From Laspinema palackyanum D2a (lineage in GTDB: Bacteria > Cyanobacteriota > Cyanobacteriia > Cyanobacteriales > Laspinemataceae), in NCBI GenBank assembly GCA_025370845.1, contig JAMXFF010000001.1, forward strand, positions 124,001 through 188,000: a DNA stretch of 64,000 nt. The letters run 5' to 3'. Shown piece after piece: positions 54,491 through 62,871 of this stretch (position 1 is its first letter; the number at the start of each line of letters is the position of its first letter). Made by a program: the position numbers and the translations under genes. The notes under the pieces are model-generated. The model saw only the letters and a list, made by a program, of their open reading frames with translations, ran no database searches and was not told where the DNA came from.

Positions 54491-54509
54491 CCGCCCCAAA
54501 ATAGGGCGG
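54491..54509 (-). terminator. Probable terminator of the 54524-54760 gene
   Basis: On the minus strand CCGCCC and GGGCGG pair around TATTTTG, then CTTTGATTTT follows; it begins 15 nt after the stop. Confidence 0.6.
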
Positions 54510-54523
54510 AACAGAATCATCGG

Positions 54524-54760
54524 TTATCCCGCCTGACGAGATACCGGGTTGATCCTCTCCTCCCCCGTCGTCTTGTAGCGCAGGAGCCTAGACTGCTGCT
54601 TAATCCGCCCGGACATACTGGCGTGCTGTAGGGTCATAAAGGCATTTAAGTCTTCTAAATCATACTTGGCGCTGAGCAGATCTCTAAGCTGGTCCTCAGC
54701 TTCGACGGTCAGATAACCCATTGCCAATGCTTGTTGCACGATGTCCCGGATGCGAATCAT
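54524..54760 (-). CDS. Small hypothetical protein
   Basis: This 78-residue product (MIRIRDIVQQALAMGYLTVEAEDQLRDLL, then YDLEDLNAFMTLQHASMSGRIKQQSRLL) has the feel of short helical proteins common in cyanobacteria, but I cannot name the family. It has its own GC-rich terminator, and ATG 54760 follows an AGAGGGAACCTGACT leader with GAGGGAA as ribosome site. No signal peptide or membrane segment is seen. Confidence 0.72.
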   Translation of the reverse strand: MIRIRDIVQQALAMGYLTVEAEDQLRDLLSAKYDLEDLNAFMTLQHASMSGRIKQQSRLLRYKTTGEERINPVSRQAG

Positions 54761-55146
54761 AGTCAGGTTCCCTCTTCTTTTCTTTGGTGAATTTAGTATC
54801 GCCTTTTGCCCAAAGCTTCTCAGTGACGAGCATTTCCTGATTTCTGTGATGTTTCCTCTCCTGGATAGTGAGGCGTTTTCCCCTCTTCAGGTGACGAAAC
54901 CAAACGGGTGAAGTGATGGCGATCGCAACCTCATGGTTTGTCACCCTGCGATAGACCCAGATTTCTTCCCCCCTGGGAAAGAGATTTGCTGGGGTCTAGG
55001 ACCCTCACGGGGACGAGGCGATCGCCCCCGCCTGCCTCTGGTTTCATCTCCAGAATCCACCCAAAACTCAAGGGTTTATAGGCGATCGCACCCTCCCAGT
55101 AGAACACCCTAAACCCGTAAAAAAGCAGACGAGTTGTCCCCAGTTC
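54761..55146. other. Intergenic region before the split tRNA gene
   Basis: Reading frames of 82 and 108 codons on the minus strand here look random (basic, no conserved pattern, poor ribosome sites). I see no inverted-repeat element. It should hold the promoter of the 54524-54760 gene. Confidence 0.4.
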
Positions 55147-55155
55147 TGCTACAAT
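55147..55155 (+). promoter_or_regulatory. Extended -10 promoter of tRNA-Arg(CCU)
   Basis: TG-CTACAAT (TG at 55147-55148, TACAAT at 55150-55155) lies 12 nt before the mature tRNA 5' end. No clear -35 box. Confidence 0.5.
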
Positions 55156-55204
55156 CAAATTAGCCTTGGGGCTGTGGCTCAGTTGGATAGAGCAAGCGCC
55201 TCCT

Positions 55205-56123
55205 GAAGCATCGGGCACCTTGGAGGAAACTCCAGGAGTGAATGTGGTCAAATTCAAGAAAGCCTAAGTCTGTATGTCCGCTTTCCAATCAAAGCCAATG
55301 GACAGATAAGGTAATCTTGAGCCAAGCCTTTGAACGGCTAAACAACAGCACCGCACCGGAAAGAATTGACGTTTGATCCGGTCCCACTGTGATTCTAGCT
55401 GTCAAAGGAAGGTGCAGAGACTGGTTTGAGAGAGCCATTAGAGATGGACTTCAATGTCGCATCCAAAGTAGAACAACGAGGCGTTTTAGTGGGTATGTTA
55501 TTGGGTCAGGGAAAAAGAAATCAAAACAATTTCTATATTTCCCATCGGGCCACCCAAGAGAACTACGTTTTGTTTAAAAAACAACTTCTCGAACAAATCA
55601 CCCAACAGCCGGTTAGCATCCGACCTCGAACCACCAATCGGGGAGAGCAACTCCTCTGTTTAGAACCGAAGTTAATTCCCTTAACTCGGGTCTTGGTGAA
55701 GAAACTCTATTGCGGCGGGATTAAAACCGTCACGGCTAAGTTTCTGAACCTCTTAACCCCAGGGGGAATTGCGATTTGGTTTTTAGACCGAGGGTCCAAG
55801 TCCTTTAAAAAAAGGAATGGAAAAATTCATGCCCTAGAAGTGTATCTAAACACTAACCTCTCCGAATCGGAAAATAAAATCATTATTGATTATTTTTCCG
55901 AAATGTGGGGATTTAAGTGGGGCATGAGTAAAACGGCGGATGCTTATCGATTGAGAATGGGAACTCAAGAGGGAAAACGATTTCTCGCTTTCATTACCCC
56001 TTACGTCCCGGACAGTCTACGCTATAAAGTACAACCCTCCTCAAACGTAACGGCCACCACCTACGGACCTCAAGTCTAAGGTGAAGGAATAGTCCAGAGA
56101 GTGAAGAAACTCACACAAATCTG
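55205..56123 (+). ncRNA. Group I self-splicing intron, subgroup IC3-like
   Basis: The 919-nt intron follows exon-terminal U (55204) and ends in G (56123), as all group I introns do. P1 can form between exon CCU and the internal guide GGG (55213-55215), with U-G at the splice site. P2 is CUUGGAG-GAAA-CUCCAGG. P3 5' strand GUGGU (55244-55248) can pair with ACCAC (56056-56060). Conserved core text includes AAAGCCTAAG, TAATCTTGAGCCAAGCC, GGTGCAGAGACT (P7 5' strand, 55411-55422) and GAATAGTCC (P7 3' strand, near 56086-56094). P9 is GUGA-AGAAAC-UCAC. These strings match known tRNA introns of cyanobacteria and Azoarcus. A protein reading frame is inserted between P7 and P3. Confidence 0.93.
55444..56079 (+). 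CDS. LAGLIDADG homing-endonuclease-like protein, catalytic acids replaced
   Basis: This 211-residue protein lies inside the group I intron. It has two LAGLIDADG helices, GVLVGMLLGQG (residues 13-23) and GIAIWFLDRGS (109-118), as in I-SceI-type LAGLIDADG_2 enzymes, with a conserved-looking HALEVYLNTNLSESENKIIIDYF strand-helix after the second. In active relatives each motif ends in an acid that binds metal; here the positions are Q22 and R116. Cleavage activity is therefore doubtful, and the protein may serve as a splicing cofactor or be decaying. The frame is otherwise intact. ATG 55444 is used; TTG 55426 is an in-frame alternative. The final codons overlap ribozyme core strands. Confidence 0.85.
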   Translation: MDFNVASKVEQRGVLVGMLLGQGKRNQNNFYISHRATQENYVLFKKQLLEQITQQPVSIRPRTTNRGEQLLCLEPKLIPLTRVLVKKLYCGGIKTVTAKFLNLLTPGGIAIWFLDRGSKSFKKRNGKIHALEVYLNTNLSESENKIIIDYFSEMWGFKWGMSKTADAYRLRMGTQEGKRFLAFITPYVPDSLRYKVQPSSNVTATTYGPQV

Positions 56124-56190
56124 AAGCGCTAGGTCGCCGGTTCAAATCCGGCCAGTCCCGTTCTCTGTTAGTCTATAGTACGAAAACTTG

Positions 56191-56220
56191 CACCCGGTTC
56201 GTGGATCACGAACTCGGGTG
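56191..56220 (+). other. Strong hairpin downstream of the tRNA
   Basis: CACCCG..TTCGTG and CACGAA..CGGGTG pair around GAT, 30 nt after tRNA exon 2. No T-tract follows. It could aid tRNA 3' processing, or control read-through into the YdcF gene that starts 44 nt later. Confidence 0.45.
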
Positions 56221-56263
56221 GCTCGTTCGGTGACTACTCAATCAATAGTTGGTAACTTGAGAT

Positions 56264-56875
56264 ATGTTGTTGAAGATCTGTCTGAAAGGAAGACTTCACG
56301 GGAGTGCAAAGACGAAGCAGTCCCCAGGCAGATCTTTGGTATGGCTGCTTTTGGGATTGTCCCTGATGGGCGCGATCGCCTACAAACAAATCAGAAACTA
56401 TATTGATACCCCCCAAGCGCTGTTAGTCTTGGGGGGGGCTTTAGAGCGAGAAGAATTTGCGGCAGAATTTGCCCGAAACCATCCCCATTTACAAGTCTGG
56501 GTCTCTGGAGGCAGCAATCCAGAATATGCCGAATGGGTCTTTTCCAAAGCGGGGATTGACCTAGAACGAGTGCATTTAGACTATCAAGCCCAGGATACGG
56601 TCACCAATTTTACGACCCTCGTTGACCAATTAAAATCCGAGGGGATCGAGAGTGTGTATTTGATTACCTCCGATGATCATATGCGCCGCGCCCAAGTGAT
56701 TGGGGAGATTGTCCTAGGGAGTCGGGGGATCAGCTTCAAACCCCTCCCCGTCCCCTCGGGGCGATCGCCCGAGCCCATCGAAAAAGCCATTCGCGATGGG
56801 GCCCGAGCCATTTTGTGGCTCACCACCGGACACACCGGGGCCCGTTTTGCCCCAGCCCACGGGGAGGAGGATTAG
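56264..56875 (+). CDS. YdcF-family (DUF218) membrane-anchored protein
   Basis: The 203-residue protein has one N-terminal membrane helix (LVWLLLGLSLMGAIAY, about residues 27-42) and a DUF218 Rossmann-like domain (ALLVLGGALEREEFAAEFA, VWVSGGSNPEYAEWVFSKAGI, VYLITSDDHMRRAQVIGEIVLG). The YdcF/SanA/ElyC group is tied to envelope integrity and lipid-linked intermediates, without a settled reaction. It begins 104 nt after the split tRNA gene. Confidence 0.88.
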   Translation: MLLKICLKGRLHGSAKTKQSPGRSLVWLLLGLSLMGAIAYKQIRNYIDTPQALLVLGGALEREEFAAEFARNHPHLQVWVSGGSNPEYAEWVFSKAGIDLERVHLDYQAQDTVTNFTTLVDQLKSEGIESVYLITSDDHMRRAQVIGEIVLGSRGISFKPLPVPSGRSPEPIEKAIRDGARAILWLTTGHTGARFAPAHGEED

Positions 56876-56876
56876 G

Positions 56877-56917
56877 GAGGATGGGGAGGATGGGGGAGAT
56901 GGGGGAGATGGGGGAGA
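56877..56917 (+). repeat. GGGGGAGAT minisatellite
   Basis: Short tandem units of GATGGGGGA type run directly after the YdcF stop, up to the edge of a MITE-like element. Confidence 0.6.
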
Positions 56918-57247
56918 CTTACAAGAATAAGTTTTTTACATTTAACTCCATCTCCGGTTCCCTCCCCTTAGCAAGGGGAGGGTTAGGGTGGGGTTCTTTT
57001 TGGGCGATCGCTACATAATGCACTGTTTAAAGATTAAGCGCCTGTATGGGTGCTGGTCCAACCTCTTTTTTCGTGACTTGGATCTTGCCACGTCACGAGC
57101 ACCTCACCCACTAATTCTTCCTGACGTGGCCTGCGCCACGTCAGGAGGACCCCACCCTAACCCTCCCCTTAGCAAGGGGAGGGGACCGGAGATGGAGTTA
57201 ATCTAAGGAGAATCCCCTTGCACTTAAAAAACATACTGTTGTAAGCA
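56918..57247. repeat. MITE-like element C, copy 2
   Basis: This element of about 330 bp has long imperfect inverted ends of about 75 bp (left: CTTACAAGAATAAGTTTTTT, then AACTCCATCTCCGG and GGGGAGGGTTAGGGTGGGG; right is the reverse complement). It has an internal CCTGACGTGGC-CTG-CGCCACGTCAGG hairpin (about 57120-57145). It matches the element at 1-500 but lacks that copy's tandem duplication. Confidence 0.75.
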
Positions 57248-57263
57248 TCTCCCCATCTTCCCC

Positions 57264-57902
57264 TCACCGACCTAAATCATGTAACCCATGAATCACTTCA
57301 ACACAGTGCTGGGTAATCGCCTCCAACACCTCTCGCTTCGTGGAAGATGGGGCCGGGATCACCTCTCCGATGCGGATGGTCACTGGAACGGGTTTGGGGA
57401 CGAGACTGCCTTTTTTGACGATCGCCTGAGTGCCCCAGAGACTCACCGGCAAGATAGGTACTTGAGCCTTAGCTGCAATCAGGGCCGCACCGAGTTTGGG
57501 GTTGTGAATGCGTCCATCGGGACTGCGAGTGCCGTCTAAGAATAGCCCTGTTGCCCAACCGTCTTCTAGGGAAGATAGTGCCGATCGCATTGCTGCGCGA
57601 TCGCTCTCTCCCCGACGGACTGGATAGGCCCCATACAAAGAAATCACCTGTTTTAAACCCGGAACCTGGAATAACTCTTCCTTTGCCATAAAAGCAACCG
57701 GACGATTCATACAGCTAGCCAGAATCGGAGGGTCGTAATCACTGGCATGATTGCTCACCACCACCAGAGGGCCGGACAGGGGCACATTTTGAGCGCCATA
57801 AATCCGCCCCCAAAAGTAGGTATGCAGCATGGGGCTAATCACAGACCACTTCAACAAGTTATACAGAATTAAACTGGCAACAGGTTCGCGGGTTTTTTCC
57901 AC
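57264..57902 (-). CDS. plsC: 1-acyl-sn-glycerol-3-phosphate acyltransferase
   Basis: This membrane-bound acyltransferase adds the second acyl chain in phosphatidic acid synthesis. The protein has the HX4D motif SNHASDYDPP, the FLDGTRSPDGRIHNPKLGAA segment and PILPVSLWGTQAIV. The start is uncertain: GTG 57902 gives 212 residues beginning VEKTREPVASLILYNLLKW, where the conserved part starts. ATG 58010 would add 36 residues and overlap the fabD end by 32 nt. It is the last gene of a minus-strand plsX-fabH-fabD-plsC cluster. Confidence 0.9.
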   Translation of the reverse strand: MEKTREPVASLILYNLLKWSVISPMLHTYFWGRIYGAQNVPLSGPLVVVSNHASDYDPPILASCMNRPVAFMAKEELFQVPGLKQVISLYGAYPVRRGESDRAAMRSALSSLEDGWATGLFLDGTRSPDGRIHNPKLGAALIAAKAQVPILPVSLWGTQAIVKKGSLVPKPVPVTIRIGEVIPAPSSTKREVLEAITQHCVEVIHGLHDLGR

Positions 57903-57978
57903 AAGAAATGAGCAATCAACAATGAAGAATTCAGGGGAAAACAGACGCGGAATATTCCGGCATCTGTTTTGGAGAAAA

Positions 57979-58860
57979 TTAGGCCGGTAAGTCAGCCGCT
58001 GTGCTGACATTCGTAACCGCTAAATCGGAACAGGCGCGTTTGATTAAATTAGCCAGAACCTTGCCCGGTCCAATTTCGACCACGGTTTCGATGCCTTCTT
58101 GGGGGAGTTGTAACATGATTTCCCGCCAGCGTACCGAACCTGTCATCTGCTTGGAGAGACGCTGTTTTAAAGCCTCAGCTTTGGTTTCCGGGGTGGGGTC
58201 GGTATTGGACAGAACCGGAACGATCGCATCGGTAAAGGGAACGGCATCGAGAGCTTTTTGGAACTCAGCTTGTGCGGGTTCCATGAAGGGGGAATGATAG
58301 GCCCCGGCGACATTTAATTTGACTGCCCGTTTAACTTTGATGGCGGCAATTACGGACTCTACCGCTTCGGGAGTTCCAGAAATGACCACCTGTCCATCGC
58401 TGTTGTCATTGGCGAGGACGACATCGGGGGTGGCACTAATTTGAGCATCAAGCTGTTCCCGGTTGAAGCCAATCAGGGCCGTCATTTGACCCCCGGCGAC
58501 GGTATTCATTACTTCTGCGCGATATTTGACCAGTTGTAAACCGGCTTCAAAGTCAAAGACACCGGCGGCATAGAGTGCGACATATTCGCCTAAACTATGA
58601 CCCGCAACGAGGTCGGGTTCTTGATGGCGATCGCGCATTAAATCAACCAGAATGCTTTCTACGACATAGAGACTCGGTTGCGTGTAGAGACTGCTGCTGA
58701 GTTTATCTTCGGCGTTGGTGCAGATGTCCAAAACGGACCAGCCGAGAATCGTCTCAGCGGCGGCATATTTTTCTTGAGCAATGGGTAAGTTTGCTAAATC
58801 TACACCCATGCCTAGGGCTTGGGAACCTTGTCCGGGAAACACCCATGCTGTTTTCGTCAT
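57979..58860 (-). CDS. fabD: Malonyl CoA-acyl carrier protein transacylase
   Basis: FabD loads malonyl groups on ACP for fatty-acid elongation. The 293-residue product has the GQGSQALGMG oxyanion motif, the active-site serine in AGHSLGEYVALYAAG and the catalytic histidine in NVAGAYHSPFME. Normal length. It lies between fabH and plsC on the same strand. Confidence 0.97.
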   Translation of the reverse strand: MTKTAWVFPGQGSQALGMGVDLANLPIAQEKYAAAETILGWSVLDICTNAEDKLSSSLYTQPSLYVVESILVDLMRDRHQEPDLVAGHSLGEYVALYAAGVFDFEAGLQLVKYRAEVMNTVAGGQMTALIGFNREQLDAQISATPDVVLANDNSDGQVVISGTPEAVESVIAAIKVKRAVKLNVAGAYHSPFMEPAQAEFQKALDAVPFTDAIVPVLSNTDPTPETKAEALKQRLSKQMTGSVRWREIMLQLPQEGIETVVEIGPGKVLANLIKRACSDLAVTNVSTAADLPA

Positions 58861-59037
58861 TTGTCAATTGGTCGTGGTTATTAGGTCAAGAAAGAGAGGG
58901 TAAAGAACTAGGTTCATCCCCCATTTGGTTTTTAAAAGTCTGTTTGCTCCTAGCCTGCTCTAACCCTGCCCAGGAGAGCCTCCAGCCTTTGCGAACGGAA
59001 GGCTACCCTGGATGCGGGGGGTAGAAGGCTATCTGGG

Positions 59038-60036
59038 TTAGCCCCATTCAAAAATGGCAGAACCCCAAGTCAGTCCCGCACCAAAACCGGCAGCGGCAAT
59101 GACATCGCCGGGTTTAATTTTGCCTTCGCGGACTGCTTCATCCAAGGCGATCGGGATAGAAGCAGCGGAGGTGTTGCCATAGTTGGCGAGATTGCCCAGG
59201 ACTTTATGAGTGGGAATCTTGAGTCGGACGGCGACGGCATCGAGAATGCGTTGATTGGCTTGATGGAGCAACAGCCAGTCCACGCGATCGACGTCGATAT
59301 CGGCGCGATATAAGGCTTTTTCAATCACTTCCGGCACTCGTTTAACGGCGAAGCGGTAGACTTCTTTGCCGTTCATTTGGATGAACTGGTAGGTGCCTTG
59401 GCCGACTGACAGGGTAGGAGTGAGGGCTTTCTCCTGGGGTTGGAAAGCCAGAGTCAGACAGTCATTTTGGGTGCCATCGCTGCACAACTCAAAACCGAGG
59501 AGGCGATCGCGAGTGGTATTGGCTTGCATAACCACAGCCCCCGCGCCATCGCCAAAGAGAATACAGGTACGGCGATCGCCCCAATCCACCCAGCGCGAGA
59601 GCACATCTGCCCCAATAACGAGGACATTTTTGTAGACCCCCGTGCGGATAAATTGGGCAGCGGTGACGAACCCAAACAGAAACCCAGAACAGGCAGCGGT
59701 GAGGTCGAAGGCGACGGCCCCAGTTGCACCTAGATTGGCCTGAATTTTGGAAGCACTGCCAAACAGGTCATCTGCCGTCGAAGTCGCTAGAACAATCAAA
59801 TCCAGGTCGGTGGGCTGGATACCGGACATGGCGACTGCCTTGAATGCCGCCTGAGTCGCCAATTCCGTGAGGGATTCTGTCACAGAAGCCAGCCGTCGGG
59901 ACTGAATTCCCGTGCGAGACTCAATCCATTCATCGGAAGTCTCCACCATCTGACACAGCGCTTGATTGTCTAGGACGTTCGCGGGAGTCGCTGAACCGCT
60001 TCCTGTAATTGCAATGCCTACCCCTATTTCTTTCAA
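59038..60036 (-). CDS. fabH: 3-oxoacyl-ACP synthase III
   Basis: FabH condenses acetyl-CoA with malonyl-ACP to start fatty-acid synthesis. The 332-residue enzyme has the catalytic cysteine in LTAACSGFLFG, the histidine in WLLLHQANQRI and the asparagine in LANYGNTSAASIP. The start is TTG 60036 (MKEIGVGIAITGSG), seven bases after GGGAG; no ATG lies nearby. plsX lies 97 bp upstream and fabD 177 bp downstream on the same strand. Confidence 0.97.
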   Translation of the reverse strand: MKEIGVGIAITGSGSATPANVLDNQALCQMVETSDEWIESRTGIQSRRLASVTESLTELATQAAFKAVAMSGIQPTDLDLIVLATSTADDLFGSASKIQANLGATGAVAFDLTAACSGFLFGFVTAAQFIRTGVYKNVLVIGADVLSRWVDWGDRRTCILFGDGAGAVVMQANTTRDRLLGFELCSDGTQNDCLTLAFQPQEKALTPTLSVGQGTYQFIQMNGKEVYRFAVKRVPEVIEKALYRADIDVDRVDWLLLHQANQRILDAVAVRLKIPTHKVLGNLANYGNTSAASIPIALDEAVREGKIKPGDVIAAAGFGAGLTWGSAIFEWG

Positions 60037-60133
60037 ACTGATTCTCCCTCGGTCGGTTCTTGAGTCATACGCGGTTGTTTAGAGTATCCAAAGGCGCGAT
60101 CGCAGCCGGATCGGTGCCGTCAACTTTTAGCCG

Positions 60134-61201
60134 TTAACTTTCAGCCGTCGGTTCGGGTACTGCCGTGAGTTGCTTTTGTAATTCAAACTGAGATTGCATT
60201 CGATCAAGCACATTGTGGTCGATCGCATCTTTTGCCAAGCGAATTGCATTATAAACCGTGGGGCCTTGAGAACTGCCATGAGTAATAATGCAAATTCCGG
60301 CTACTCCCAATAATAAGCCGCCTCCGCGTTCGACGTGATCCACCCGTTGCTTAAACCGTTTCAGACTCGGTTTTAACAGGGTAACCCCCATTTTCCCCAT
60401 GATTCCCTGGGTCAACTCTTCTTTGAGAATATTCAGAACAATTTCCCCAAGCCCTTCAGCGAACTTCAAGACGACATTGCCCGCAAAGCCATCACAGACG
60501 ATCACATCAAAGTTACCCGACAGAATGTCGCGACCCTCCGCATTCCCAAAAAAGGGAACCAATGGATTGTCAACCAACATCTGATGGGTGCGAACGGCCT
60601 GATCATTGCCCTTCGAGGGTTCTTCCCCGATATTGAGCAGCCCCACCTTGGGTTCATCTACCCCCAAAACGTATTGACTGTAAATCGTTCCCATCACCGC
60701 AAACTGTTCTAGGAACTTGGGACGACAGTCCACATTCGCCCCCACATCCAAAATCAGAACGGATTTATTGGGAACAATAGTCGGAAAAATGGCACCAATA
60801 GCTGGCCGGTCAATTCCGGGCAGCCGCCCCAAATGTAATAGGGCCGCTGCCATTGCCGCACCGGAGTGCCCTGCTGAAACAATGGCCTGAGCTTGGTTCT
60901 TTTTCACCAATTCCATAGCCACTCGAATAGAAGCGTTGCGCTTCCGTTTTAAAGCGCTTAAAGGCTCCTCGTGCATTTCCACTACTTCATCAGCCGGAAT
61001 AATTTCCACCTGATTCAGATTGGGGAAATTGGCGTCTTTTTGATGTTCTTTGATGCAGGAGTCGATCTTTTGAGGATCGCCGACCAAAAGAACATCTACG
61101 TCCAACTCGGAGGCGGCTTGAAGCGCACCCGTAACGATTGCTGCAGGGGCATTATCCCCGCCCATAGCATCTATAGCGATCCGTGCCCGTGAAGATCCCA
61201 T
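60134..61201 (-). CDS. plsX: Phosphate acyltransferase PlsX
   Basis: PlsX turns acyl-ACP into acyl phosphate, the first committed step toward phosphatidic acid by the PlsX/PlsY route. The 355-residue protein has RIAIDAMGGDNAPAAIV, VSAGHSGAAMAAAL, DVGANVDCRPKFLEQFA and NIGEEPSKGNDQ, all typical. Its start is divergent from dacB, sharing a 267-bp upstream region. Confidence 0.97.
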   Translation of the reverse strand: MGSSRARIAIDAMGGDNAPAAIVTGALQAASELDVDVLLVGDPQKIDSCIKEHQKDANFPNLNQVEIIPADEVVEMHEEPLSALKRKRNASIRVAMELVKKNQAQAIVSAGHSGAAMAAALLHLGRLPGIDRPAIGAIFPTIVPNKSVLILDVGANVDCRPKFLEQFAVMGTIYSQYVLGVDEPKVGLLNIGEEPSKGNDQAVRTHQMLVDNPLVPFFGNAEGRDILSGNFDVIVCDGFAGNVVLKFAEGLGEIVLNILKEELTQGIMGKMGVTLLKPSLKRFKQRVDHVERGGGLLLGVAGICIITHGSSQGPTVYNAIRLAKDAIDHNVLDRMQSQFELQKQLTAVPEPTAES

Positions 61202-61468
61202 TGATCGAAGTCATAGAAACCTTACAAATTTTACCAGAAGCCTTAAACCATCGCATAACTCTTCCGAACCGTTTCTGGGGATAATTTTTTTTTAGGGGAT
61301 TCCTTCGGGGAAGGGGCGACTGGGTGCAGCCTTGGAAAATCCAGGTTTAGAAGCGAAATCTGGGTGTTCATGGAGTGGCGATCGCCCCCATGATTCCAGG
61401 AGTCTTTTTAGGGTATCGCGCACAAAACCTTGTAAAAAGGATAAAGAACGCTTGAAGAATTTGTGGTA

Positions 61469-62785
61469 ATGCTGGATTTACTCAGTTCCGGTTTGCTCTC
61501 GGTGTGGTTAGATATGACGGGGCTAAAACTCTCTCGGGAAAATGCCGTGGAGTTAGTCCTCGGACCCGCAATTCCCGGCTATGTTCTAGCTGAGATTGCC
61601 GATCCACCCACTGAACAACAGGTGCAGCAATACTTGCAGGGATTAGTCGCCAAGGGCCTTCCGACTGAAGGTCAAGGGGTCTGGGTACAATCGAGTCATC
61701 AACTCCTAGCGAATCACCAGGGGACTGTTCCCCTCCCTGCCGCTTCAATTACGAAAGTCGCCACCTCTTTAGCCGCTTTGTTAACTTGGGACATCGATCA
61801 CCAATTTGAAATCCTGATTGGGACCACGGGTAAAATTGTCGATGGGGTCTTGCAAGGGGATTTGATTGTGACGGGAGGAGATGACCCCTTTTTCATTTGG
61901 GAAGAGGCGATCGTTCTGGGGAATACCCTTAATCAAATGGGAATTCGCCAGGTAACGGGTAATTTAATTATTACCGGCAATTTCTCAATGAATTTTTATG
62001 AGAATCCCGAGGTGAGTGCCGAAATGTTGCGCGAGGCACTTGATGAGCGTCTGTGGACCGATGAGGCGGCCCAGGCTTATTGGCAAATGGCACCGGGGAC
62101 GCGGAAACCCCAGGTGGCGATCGCCGGACAAATTGCGATCGCCTCCCAACCCATTCCCAACCAAACCCTCTTAGTCCGCCATCGGTCCTTGCCCTTGCGT
62201 GATCTGTTGCAACAAATGAACATTTACAGCAACAACGTCATGGCCCAAATGTTAGCCGATGCCTTGGGCGGAGTCAACCAAGTTCGTAAACTTTCGTCAG
62301 AAGCAGCCGGAGTTCCCCTATCAGAAATTCAACTGATTAATGGGTCGGGTTTAGGACAAGAAAACCAAATTTCTCCTCGGGCCGCTTGTGGAATGTTTAT
62401 GGCAATTCAACAACTTTTACAACCCCAAAACCTCTCCTTAAGTGACCTCTTTCCCGTTTCGGGTCGGGATGGCGGAACAATGGACTACCGAGAGATTCCA
62501 GGGGGTGCAGTCGTAAAAACTGGCACTTTATGGGATGTCAGTGCCCTGGCTGGAATTCTTCCCACCCAAGATAAAGGGTGGATTTGTTTTGCCATTCTCA
62601 ACCGAGGCAATTATTTAGATGGATTTCGACAAGAACAAGATAAACTCTTAACCCAATTTTTGCAGACCTGGCAGACAACTCTACTTCCTCCGTCAGCAGT
62701 CCATAACCTATTTAACGGGTATTCCAGTCAAGGTCATGTTGATGCCGTTAAACGCAATGAAATTTTGTTTGAATATGGGGGATAA
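61469..62785 (+). CDS. dacB: D-alanyl-D-alanine carboxypeptidase, S13/PBP4-like
   Basis: This penicillin-binding protein of class C trims or cuts peptidoglycan peptides in the periplasm. It has 438 residues and all three motifs: S93-ITK96, S254-N-N256 (YSNNVMAQ) and K350-TG. The stretch between SxxK and SxN is shorter than in E. coli PBP4, lacking most of the large inserted domain. The N-terminus (MLDLLSSGLLSVWL) is only weakly signal-like and precedes about 70 residues before the SxxK motif. GTG 61463, two codons upstream, is an alternative start. Confidence 0.92.
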   Translation: MLDLLSSGLLSVWLDMTGLKLSRENAVELVLGPAIPGYVLAEIADPPTEQQVQQYLQGLVAKGLPTEGQGVWVQSSHQLLANHQGTVPLPAASITKVATSLAALLTWDIDHQFEILIGTTGKIVDGVLQGDLIVTGGDDPFFIWEEAIVLGNTLNQMGIRQVTGNLIITGNFSMNFYENPEVSAEMLREALDERLWTDEAAQAYWQMAPGTRKPQVAIAGQIAIASQPIPNQTLLVRHRSLPLRDLLQQMNIYSNNVMAQMLADALGGVNQVRKLSSEAAGVPLSEIQLINGSGLGQENQISPRAACGMFMAIQQLLQPQNLSLSDLFPVSGRDGGTMDYREIPGGAVVKTGTLWDVSALAGILPTQDKGWICFAILNRGNYLDGFRQEQDKLLTQFLQTWQTTLLPPSAVHNLFNGYSSQGHVDAVKRNEILFEYGG

Positions 62786-62871
62786 ATTGTTGTGAAATCG
62801 CTCCAATTCAAGAAATTTAAAATTATTAGCTTTCTCGAATAGAAGTGTTTTTTTCCCAACCCCACCCAACA

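Larger units (their letters stand above)
55168..56160 (+). tRNA. tRNA-Arg(CCU), interrupted by a group I intron
   Basis: Exon 1 is 55168-55204 and exon 2 is 56124-56160. Joined, they fold into a normal cloverleaf: acceptor GGGGCTG/CAGTCCC (one G-U pair), D stem GCTC/GAGC, anticodon stem AGCGC/GCGCT with loop C-U-CCU-A-A, variable loop AGGTC, T stem GCCGG/CCGGC with loop TTCAAAT, and discriminator G. No CCA is encoded. The anticodon CCU reads AGG arginine codons. The intron sits between positions 36 and 37. With eight loop bases if the final intron G were kept, only removal of that G restores a seven-base loop, which fixes the 3' splice site. Confidence 0.95.

Noticed and set aside
54696-54944. 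82-codon minus-strand frame
   Set aside because: Overlaps the start of the better supported 54524-54760 gene by 65 nt and has a basic, random-looking composition.
55205-55443. Misreading the split tRNA as a tRNA pseudogene or integration attachment site
   Set aside because: The 3' half 919 nt downstream completes every stem, and intron core motifs are present; no integrase is nearby.
56877-56917. Possible CRISPR or coding tandem repeat
   Set aside because: Units are about 9-12 bp, directly abutting; a simple minisatellite.
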